Assembly: GCA_024734495.1 (NCBI GenBank)
Contig: JALMQS010000068.1
Location: 2,078,075-2,142,074 of the forward strand
Length of the DNA stretch: 64,000 nucleotides
Source of the DNA: Forficula auricularia
Lineage: Eukaryota; Arthropoda; Insecta; Dermaptera; Forficulidae
Direction of reading: 5' to 3'
Each line of letters begins with the position of its first letter. Position 1 is the stretch's first letter. The notes under the pieces are model-generated. The model saw only the letters and a program-made list of their open reading frames with translations. It did no database searches and was not told where the DNA came from. The translations under genes and the position numbers were made by a program. Positions 55,376 to 64,000 of this stretch are shown here, in pieces.

Positions 55376-57496
55376 GATCTTTAATACAGATCACAAATTC
55401 AGCGTCCCGGCACTTCCTTTTTTTACTACTACCTCAAGTATAATAAAAGAGCGTACCGTGTCTTAAAAATGTTTTCACTTTTTCTTCCATATTTCTAATG
55501 CTATCATCTCTACATTATTTATCAGAATTTATTTTCGAATAATAGAAAGGCTATTATAGATTGAAGCTTTTGATTTCTTCTATTCCCCGCCGGTTGAATT
55601 TCGGCTGGGATTAAAAAAGATTCAGCCGAGGAATGCTTGTTGGATTCTTTCGAAGTGATTTGGAAATTCTTCCCTTGTGATTAAATTATATTAATATAAA
55701 GAATTTAAAAGATGAATTCAGTAGGTGAATTACGTTTCAATTTTTCCATTCATGAATTAATTAATTTGTCGTTACCATTTTAAAAATTTCTTAAAAAAAA
55801 TCAGAAATTCCGACCTGGCTAAAACAATTTCTTGAGAAATTCATTTGCTTATCGCTCCGACGATTACTTTAGATTGGTCATTTGTCGAGGAAATAAAATG
55901 GCACTGTTCAAATGTGTTTAATAAAATTGAATTTATAAAACTTTTGAAATTCTTCAAACGTGAATGAATGTGATTCCTTTGTCGTGGCATTCTCTGTGCA
56001 GTTCTATAGAAGGAAGAAAGTCAAAGAAAATATTAATTAGAAAAGCGAAACCAACCCCGACTTTTAAGCTTAATGGGGACATAGTACTAATAAATACAAA
56101 TATTGAATTAAATACATTATACTTGCTAGGGGTTAGACAGAAAAAATTTCACTGACAAACGCTCTTCATTAGAATATTCCTATTACTCAGCAGGTAAGCT
56201 CGCTAGACGTGCAGACTAATTTCACTCAAAAAATTTTATTGTTCTTATTTGTGCTTAGAAATATTTGAAAACGTAGGGACAAGCATTTTCGAGTATGACT
56301 TTTTATGACTGACTCTCTGGATTCGGAAATATCTACGATAAAACAGGAACGAAATTTGTTCAATTGTTTGTATCTTCACTACAAAAAAACTGATTAGATT
56401 TTGGGACCGCTTGGTTCAAAACCTCCAAAAGAAAAATGAGGAAAATCAGAAGAAAAAAACGAATCATTTTGGGCGGTTGAACTAATGACCGGAAATTCGT
56501 CAGCTACACGGTTCGTTTATAAAGCTACAACAAAGTTTTTTTTTATAATCACATAAAATTACTATTACTTTAATGTATTTTGCACTAATCTCGTACTTTC
56601 TTAAATGATATCGCTACATGCCAAATCAATCAGATAGTCGAAAGTTTAATAATCTACTAGGTACAGGACTTTTTGATGACCTTAAGTTTCCAAAATCAAC
56701 CCATTAAGATAAAGAGACGACTCAAAATCCAAGCCAAATGAAAGTCGATTCGAACCATAAACAACATTTTATGGGCTTTTGATATCGTCGTCTGGCGGGT
56801 AGCAAGTACATACTCAAAAATAATTGTCTTCTAACGTGAATTAGTGTCATTTATTCTCTCTATGTTTCTCAAGAATCGATAAGATATTAAATTCGTCAAA
56901 AGAAGTTAAAACTCAACTCAAAACATAAACCATATAATTATTTCCGTGATTTAGACCCGTCGCTTCCACAGCCAATAATAATGAGCTAAGGACTACCTGC
57001 CTTTTATATTAATTGTCGGGATCAAAGGATTTTAACTTCGCAAACTTTAAGCCATTTTTAGAAAGAGTCAACTAATTCATGGATTACTTTACAAAGATAT
57101 ATATTACTTAAGTTCTTCAAAATTGTTATACTTCAAGCTGCTCTTTCTTTAAGACAAGTTTGTTCACTTCAAGTCAAATTGCCGAGTGTCTTTTGCTGTC
57201 ATGTAAGTTATCACTCAGATCCATCCACCTAAATTAGAGCCAAAAATGGACACAATCTAGTGGCTATTTAGTCTTATTCTAAGTTTTAACTCCTTTCAAG
57301 TTAAACAGGTGAACAATGGAAATTGTTTCATTTAACGATTTCTCATCCTAAATTAATTAGAATCAAGCCTTAATATTCTTTTACAACGTTTTCAATAAAA
57401 TTAAGTGACTTTTTCATTAAAAAATTGTAATATGTAAAAAAGACAAATGACGATAGTACTAGCTTTAGAATTTTTATATAGAAAATCAAGAGAGAT
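55376..57496. other. no gene seen
   Basis: AT-rich, apparently unique. The frame at 55964 (63 codons) is unrecognised. Confidence 0.45.
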
Positions 57497-57700
57497 GGTC
57501 AACTACTAAATCCGAGGTGTTATGAATTATTTTTAATATGTCAGAAGGGCTGTTTCACCCCTTCGAGGATTGAACCCGAATGGCAGAAAATGCAACCTGG
57601 GCACCTGGCTTGCCCACCGAGGTGCAACCACATCTGATAGGTATATAGCACGCGTAAAATATTTCCACTCAAAGAATTGATCTTCACCATTAAAAAATGT
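57497..57700 (-). repeat. tRNA-like SINE, best copy
   Basis: Minus strand: TTTTACGCGTGCTATATACC, ATCAGATGTGGTTGCACCTC (A-box region), GGTGGGCAAGCCAGGTGCCC, then TTCGGG-TTCAATC-CTCGAA, a textbook T arm (6 pairs including one G-U, 7-nt loop), then CAGCCCTTCTGACATA and the tail ACACCTCGGATTTAGTAGTT. A pol III promoter could be made from these A and B boxes. Confidence 0.65.
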
Positions 57701-58059
57701 CCATTGCCAATCGATTTTTAAAAATTTTCAAAAATTGCAACTCAAAATATTCAAATCAAAATATATGGTTTGGCTGTATGTTAATTATTTAGAATCAACT
57801 GACAGCGAAACATTTACTTTATCCAATGCTAAGCATGGGGAAAGTATTGTATTCGGTCTCGCGGCAAGGGTCCTCAGGTAAAGACTACGGAACCCATGGA
57901 CTCAATTAAAGTAGTATTCAATTAGGTTGAATTTTAGTACGTGGCGCTTTTGCCACAAATTACATGGGGTCTCGTCGAGAGGCCTAAAAGTGCGATTTTT
58001 TCATTGTGTGGCTGCGGATGGTTTTATAAGTAACCATAGCAACTTCGTTGTTTTCTTAT

Positions 58060-58700
58060 CCGTTACCATTGCTGAAGACATGAGGAATCAACTTAAAATC
58101 GAAAATAGCGATTGATTCTCATCTATTACTTGAGGAATAACAATTCTACTTTGGATTTTTGACGTTTCGGTTTTTTTGGTAACCATTGCTTAAGACATAG
58201 AGATATCGACTCAAAATCAAAAATAGCTATTGATTCTCATCTATTACTTGAGGAATAACCATTATATTTTGGATTTTTGACTTTTCGGTTATTATTGGTA
58301 ACCATTGCTGAAGACATGTAGGAATCGGCTTAAAATCAAAAATAACGATCGATTCTTATCTAATACTAGAGTAATAACCTTGTTGCATTCCATTTTTGAT
58401 TTTTTGACTATTAATGGCAAACTTGAGTTCTTTGCCCTAAAAGAATTTAGTCTTTTTTATTTTAAGCCGATTCTTACACGTTTTCAGTAGAGGAGATAGT
58501 AAAAACATCAAAAATGGAATGCAATAAGGTTATTCCTCTAGTATTAGATGAGAACCGATGGCTATTTTTGATTTTAACTCGATTCCTCCATGTCTTCAGC
58601 AATGGTTACCAATAATTACCGAAACGTTTAAAATCCAATGTAGAATGGTTATTCCTCAAGTATTAGATGTGAATCAATCACTATTTTTGAAGTTAAGTCA
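58060..58700. repeat. tandem repeats folded into a palindrome
   Basis: A unit of about 118 bp (CCATTGCTGAAGACATGAGG, CTTAAAATCGAAAATAGCGA, TCATCTATTACTTGAGGAAT, TTTGGATTTTTGACGTTTCG) begins at 58067, 58183 and 58303. Beyond the centre at about 58440-58500 the same units continue inverted (ATGTCTTCAGCAATGGTTAC) to 58700. The frames at 57927 and 58305 run through these units and are not genes. Confidence 0.65.
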
Positions 58701-58794
58701 ACATGGGCCGCAAATAGCAAGTGATATTTGATTAATAATAAATAAATAAACATATTAATATTTCAAATGACTTTGGATACAGTTTAGCAACGAT

Positions 58795-58990
58795 CCGTTG
58801 GAGTTTATTTAATGATGAAGATAGATAACTTAAATAAAAAAATTTACGTGTGCTTTATGTTAGATGTGGTTGCACCTCAGTGGACAATCCGAGTCCTCGG
58901 AATGCATTTTTTGACATTCGGGTTCAATTCTCGAAGGCCGTGAAACAACCCTTCTGACATAATATAAATAAACTCCTCGGACCTTCTGTC
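58795..58990 (+). repeat. tRNA-like SINE
   Basis: Leader TTTAATGATGAAGATAGATA, TTTACGTGTGCTTTATGTTA, GATGTGGTTGCACCTCAGTG, T arm TTCGGG-TTCAATT-CTCGAA, ACAACCCTTCTGACATAATA. Very close to the 57.5 kb copy but inverted relative to it. Confidence 0.6.
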
Positions 58991-60981
58991 TTGACTTTCT
59001 CTCTTCTAAAAATTCCTTAAGACCATTTTGGCCCCTTTGATTCAAGTTTCCACAAATTTTAAAATTAGCTTTTTTTATAAGATTTTGATTCAAATTAAGC
59101 GAATTTTTCATTGAAAATTGTTAACACCTTTGTCGATTAAGTTTGAATTGGACACGAAGTAGAAAGTGAATGCTTCAATTTTCTCAGAGGCCTCAATGGA
59201 TACTGTGCTATCGGAGACATTGCGAGGGGGAAGACCTACAGTTTTTTTCTGAATGAAGGACTTAATTGCCTTTTTTATACATGAGCGCGAGCTTTTGGGA
59301 AGGCGACGTAATTTGTTGTCTGATTGGCAAGAAGTTCAATTTTGAAATGTATAGTTGTTTTTTGTTTTGTTTTTTCTCTAAAAGCCACGGCGCAAACCCG
59401 GGTTTAGAGTGCTGTTTTCCTAATACACATTTGTATAACTCTATGCCCATCTAAATTATTTTAGAGAATGCAGATCACATTTTTACTATTGAAGCAATAG
59501 TTATTCTAGGAGGATTCGCTGAAGAAATTGCGTATTTCATCCCAGCTGGATTTTTGCAAAAGTTTTATTTCTCTGGAATTTAAATGGATTGATGTGGATT
59601 TCTATAGGGCATTTAATTACAATTAAGTTATGATCAGAATTACCTAGAGAGGCAGAAATAGTAAAAGAATAGTGAGAAGGGGCAGATGTCAGAAAGAGGT
59701 CGAGTAGATGTGGGGTGCATTGGAGTTATCCGGTATTTAAGTGGGTCGATCTAGAATCTGCGTTAAACCGCAAGATGTTGAGACTAATTGAGCAAAGTTG
59801 CCTTGTGGGGTGTTGGATTGCTATCTGGTAAAGCTTAAAACCTTAACAAGGTTCTAATTTCTAATAATCAGCCAGTTGATCATGAACCTTTGAACTGATC
59901 ACCTCACTTGATAACGATTAGGCAAGAGGTCCGAGGGGCAGATCTGGGCCGGAGTATAACATTGTATGCCTCCCCTTCCATTTATAGATGTGAAATGAAA
60001 TTAAGAAATAATATTTGTTGTCAACCGTATTGTAATAAAGAAAATGCTGAATTGACATCATTTAGCTTTTAGTAATTAAAAATTAATCTTTTTAGGGACA
60101 GATTAAAAAAGTTAGTCTAAGTTTTAACAATGTAATTATGTTATTCTGTAATTTGATATAATACAAAGTAATGAATGGTCTGAAGAGTAAAATTAAACAA
60201 AATATACTATTGGTCCATTTGGGGGAAAATATACTCCCTATAAATGAATCTAGCTGAATAAAGCGTTGCATTCGTAGTTCTCGGGTATGCATTATTAGCA
60301 GGGAACGGATTTTTATATAGTAAAAATCCTTAAAATATGTCATAAAATATGCAGTAAGAATCCTATAAAAAATATGCAGGATAAATGTTAAAATATACAA
60401 TGAAATAGCCCAAGTATCCCATCATATTTTGATGTAATGTTGATGTACATAAAAAAGCCCTAACAGAAAAATAAATAAAATATAATTATTTTCGAAAATT
60501 ATAATCTACATCTACTCTAGACTACTATATAAAGAAGAAAATTATTTTTGTTTGGCTTGGTTAATGTTATAGCCTAGTCAAATTGGAGAAACTAAGGCCA
60601 ATCGGTGGAAAAAAATCCCAGAGTTTTGCAAATAGTCTTAAACGCTTCCGTGAGATCTGGGTTAATGTGCGTCAAAAGTCCCCGAGGGTGGAGGTTGATC
60701 TCAAGGAGGGGGGGGGCTAAAGGTTCCATTTTCTAGTTTTTCGCTTATAACAAGAAAACGGTCCATATTTTGTAAATAACCGTCCCATAGTAAATTAAAG
60801 AGGATAAAATTTCGCGTCGATTAAAAAAAATTGCTCCAGTAGTTCGATTTTTTTATGGGGGTCCAAAAAACAGCCCCCCCCCCCCCCAGATCACTTTTGA
60901 ATATCCCTATATATATAATATTAAGGAAAGAACCAAATTTAAAAATTCACACACCGTTCGGAAGCTTACACTTTCATTTTA
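58991..60981. other. no gene seen
   Basis: The overlapping frames at 59262 (minus) and 59266 (plus) are mutual shadows, and the 102-residue minus frame at 60092 is AT-driven. No gene. Confidence 0.45.
60883..60897. repeat. poly-C run
   Basis: About 15 consecutive C after CAAAAAACAG. Confidence 0.8.
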
Positions 60982-61141
60982 GGTTAAAAATAAAATAAAA
61001 TGAGAGAGTCTTCTGTTTTTAAATAAAATAATTTTTAATTATTTCTAGAATTAATTAAAAATTAATTAATTAATTAATTAAAAATTATTTTATTTAAAAA
61101 ACAGAAGACTCTCTCATTTTATTTTATTTTTAACCTAAAAT
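60982..61141. repeat. foldback with TTAA tandem centre
   Basis: AGGTTAAAAATAAAATAAAA, TGAGAGAGTCTTCTGTTTTT is inverted at AAAAACAGAAGACTCTCTCA, TTTATTTTTAACCT. The centre is (TTAA)n. Arms are about 60 bp, near perfect. A SINE-like or MITE foldback of unknown family. Confidence 0.65.
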
Positions 61142-61834
61142 AAAAACAATTCTGTTACCATCGACAGTGAAATCTTTTATTCAACTAATAACTTACACTT
61201 TCATTTAACATATAGGCTATACAGCTTTTTAAAATTACAATTAGTTTTTTTTAATTAATTAAAATGTGTCAATATCTTTGAATCGCGTCGTTCGCTTAAT
61301 CACTACTTGCTAACGCTGAGGTCAAATACCCCGCAAATACAAATGGTGATAGCTGAATTTTCTATATATATTTGAATTAGAAAAAATCATAATAAACTGT
61401 GATCAAGTGCAGAGAATTTATGCAAATGACAATATCTTAATAAAATCGTTTCATACTTTTGATTTTGATTATTGTATAAAGATGTGTATAGAATTATACA
61501 TTCTTATAAATTTAATCCCTAGAATTGAATAGATTTCGTTCGCTTTTTAATCTCTCTTTAAAAAATATACCCTTACTTCAACGGGTACTTTTAAGGAGTG
61601 AACCTTTCCTATGCTTCTACAATATGCATATGCAGAGTAATTAAACATATATACATGTGTATAGAATTATACTTAAATTCCCATCATTTGACTCAATAAC
61701 TGAATTAGTCACGTATCAAGGAGATTAAATTATTTATCGATTTAGTGTCTAGGACTTAAATTAGTAAATATATTTTTTGAACATTCCCTCCCCCATTTTG
61801 GCCCCCTAATGAAATAATGTCTCTTTTTATTTTA

Positions 61835-62100
61835 CTATACAGGCAGGGTATGGTCAAGTATTGTATTCGTGCATGAAGTCTTTTTTTCTTCATTTTTTTC
61901 TAAATATATCTCAAAACGGTTGAGACTATTTTAATTAAAAAGAATTGAGCGAAACCATGGCATTTGGGTCTACAAGAAAGTCTTATAGAGTGAACATCGA
62001 AAAAATTATATTTACCGAGATATTAATTATTTTCAAAATGTCTGTTACTATGTCAGTAAGTTTATAAGTTTTGTGTACACGCTAGCTCTAATACCACCGC
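61835..62100 (+). repeat. dispersed repeat family E, copy 3
   Basis: ACTATACAGGCAGGGTATGG (4-base insertion), TCAAAACGGTTGAGACTATT, CCATGGCATTTGGGTCTACA, GAACATCGAAAAAATTAT. Confidence 0.6.
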
Positions 62101-63729
62101 ACACAAACCAATAGAACAAAAATAGCTCTAGGTAATAAAAACATTATAGGTAAAAAAAAATCTTCCTATACTTTATTTTAACCAAAATAAAATAAGCTCA
62201 CGAGAAAGTGTAAATTCTTTAACCGTAGATGTTATTTGTATTTAACGGCTGAAAAAATTCCGCCCATTAAAAACAAAGTCTAAATAAAATAAAAAATAAT
62301 AAATTATAAAACAGTAAAATGGTCTAATCAACTATTATTATTTTAAAAATTATTTAAAATTTAATTAACGATCATTAAGTAATGTTTTAATAGAGAGCGC
62401 CTGATGATGCAACCAGCAACACAAAACGTTCTTTTTAATGCATATCCTCTTTGTCAAAAAGAAAAAGAAAATACATCAAGTCCAAAATACTGAGTGATAA
62501 AAAAAATTAAAATAAAAAACTAAGTGGTCGCATTATCGCGGATGTGCTGGCACACAACTAGATACCCAACGCATGCTTCCTTTCTGGGACTCAAGTCTTG
62601 TCTCTTACTTCCCCTCTATTGAGTCATTTCCCCTTTATTGTAACATCAAATTCAAACAGATACGTCGCTAAAGAAGTTTCACTTCAAAACTAAAAATAAA
62701 TTTTCGTAATTTTAAAAAAATTAAAAAAAAAATGTTTTATTAAAATATGCATTGACTCACAAATATGCAAAAATCTCCAAAATAAAAATGGTTTTAATTG
62801 TGTCTAAATGCGATGATTCGGAAAGATATAGAGGAATTGCTTTAAAAAACGCAGGCAAATTAAATCTCATTTGCATACAATCCGGTCTCTGATTATTTTA
62901 GGTATATCAGTACAATATTGATTGTGTCATAGTTCACATCGCTCCAATTAAAATGATTTATGTATAAAATAAGTAAATAAATAAATATTAGTAAGTTTTT
63001 TGTTTATTTTATTTTTATTGACGAAAAAAAACTTAATCTACAATTTCCCCATGTAAATTAGAGTAGAAAAAAATCCGAAATTCTTTTAATTAAAATAAAT
63101 AAATAACATTAAATAATTAAATAGGCAATAGATTCATCGTTGTTATAAGTGTAATTTATTTTGCTAATTTATTGAAGTATAAATAGAAAATAAGTCATCA
63201 AGTATCATTTGATTTGTCCTCCTAATTTTGTTGATAATTGAAAAAACTGCTAACCTAAGAATGATGAATTATTTATTGAACCTTGAGCCAACCCTTTGTA
63301 ATTACTTAACATCCAAAGCTAAAATAAGCTTGTCCAGACACTTTTGACTATCAGCTTTCATCATATCCAAATTTATTATGCGAAGAGAGAGGAATTCAAA
63401 TTTAGATATACAAATTAGAGCTTGATATTGTTCAAGTGAGAGACTTACGTCTTTCAAAGTAAAGCCTTCCCTAAATTTCCAAAGCTCTTTAAGAAAAGAG
63501 AAGATCAGCCTACATTCCAGATGCCCATAAATCTCTCAAACATCTCTTGGAATTATAGTATTATGCTTCCCGATTGCCAATGTCTTAATTAGTGACGAAT
63601 GGAAGTATTTATTAGAAAATAGTTTTTTTTTCTTTTAAAATTTAATAAATCGATTCGTCAAAATAAGCAACTTTAAGAATTTAAGGAAAATAAATATATT
63701 TATTTAGTTCGGTTTCATGATCAAGTCAT
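62101..63729. other. no gene seen
   Basis: Very AT-rich with short A/T runs. Nothing recognisable. Confidence 0.45.
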
Positions 63730-63790
63730 ACGAGGGGCGGGGAACCCGAGGTCTTCTGGCCTATATTATGTGCGGCCTTTATCACAGACA
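63730..63790. repeat. hAT-like terminal fragment
   Basis: GAGGGGCGGGGAACCCGAGG then TTCTGGCC and TGCGGCC are typical of hAT ends in AT-rich genomes. No partner end is identified. Confidence 0.3.
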
Positions 63791-63949
63791 AGAGGAAATA
63801 AATATCAATTTGAATAATTTATTTACTTTTATAATTACATTTTTTTTAAATTTTCTGTTGATATAAATTGTAGTTAGATGTATTATGAGGAGAATTTTTT
63901 AAATTTATATGCTTTATTGAAATGCAAAAAAACTTTCAATTTCCACGCG

Positions 63950-64000
63950 ATACTGACACCATGAAAAATTATATTTATAATTAAAAAAGACTGATGATGA
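63950..64000 (+). mobile_element. family A copy running off the right edge
   Basis: CATGAAAAATTATATTTATA then ATTAAAAAAGACUGAUGAUGA matches the centre-to-ribozyme transition of family A; the CUGAUGA box begins at 63991. The remainder lies outside the window. Confidence 0.5.

Noticed and set aside
57538..57640. Genuine tRNA gene on the minus strand
   Set aside because: A good T arm but the acceptor stem does not pair, and the family is dispersed with a SINE-type tail.
60092..60400. 102-codon minus-strand frame
   Set aside because: The composition is that of translated AT-rich DNA (Ile, Leu, Phe, Tyr) and there is no motif.

Overview
The window looks like a stretch of AT-rich invertebrate nuclear DNA. 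It holds no bacterial-style gene or operon, and almost every open frame in it is short and accidental. The only host coding sequence I can support is two small collagen triple-helix exons on the minus strand (25363-25433 and 7535-7570). Both have good splice sites and lie about 18 kb apart, so most of the window is probably intron of one large collagen gene transcribed right to left. AT richness, long repeat-filled introns and the repeat types would suit an arthropod such as a parasitic copepod; that is a weak inference, since no species-diagnostic gene is present.

The rest is a dense bed of mobile-element relics. The most notable group is a set of palindromic (foldback) repeats whose arms carry hammerhead-ribozyme cores: the box CUGANGA, a stem II hairpin, GAAA, a very short self-complementary stem III, and a UH cleavage site. 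Family A (copies near 0.1, 3.4, 4.1, 9.3, 13.8, 19.5, 41.2, 54.7 and 64.0 kb), family B (5.2, 12.7, 24.1 kb), family C (17.3, 18.6, 38.7, 50.3, 53.3, 55.0 kb) and single elements at 22.4-23.1 and 26.9 kb all show intact or decayed versions. The element at 5.75-6.83 kb explains the origin: between inverted arms with the same ribozyme type lies the C-terminal end of a Penelope-like element (PLE) endonuclease. Minimal hammerheads with tiny stem III are known from PLEs, so I read the foldbacks as non-autonomous PLE derivatives.

A second unusual group is a tRNA-like SINE family (about 0.95, 1.2-1.7, 27.3, 37.9, 38.4, 50.0, 57.5 and 58.9 kb). It has a B-box-type T arm followed by a TTCTGACATATAAT motif, and several copies lie inside inverted repeats.

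Other DNA elements: a 1.2 kb hAT with a perfect 8-bp target duplication and an antisense transposase remnant (30.4-31.6 kb), a 1.56 kb near-perfect palindrome flanked by TA (20.8-22.4 kb), three Tigger/pogo-like MITEs (15.6, 25.9, 44.1 kb), a TTAA-flanked element (33.7-34.3 kb), a TTA-flanked element (52.3-53.1 kb), several other foldbacks, minisatellites and microsatellites. A decayed copy of a widespread uncharacterised invertebrate gene family (VNDTAERG motif) lies at 35.7-36.6 kb. A possible spliced plus-strand transcript lies at 44.6-44.9 kb. No rRNA gene, genuine tRNA gene, CRISPR array or prokaryotic feature was seen.
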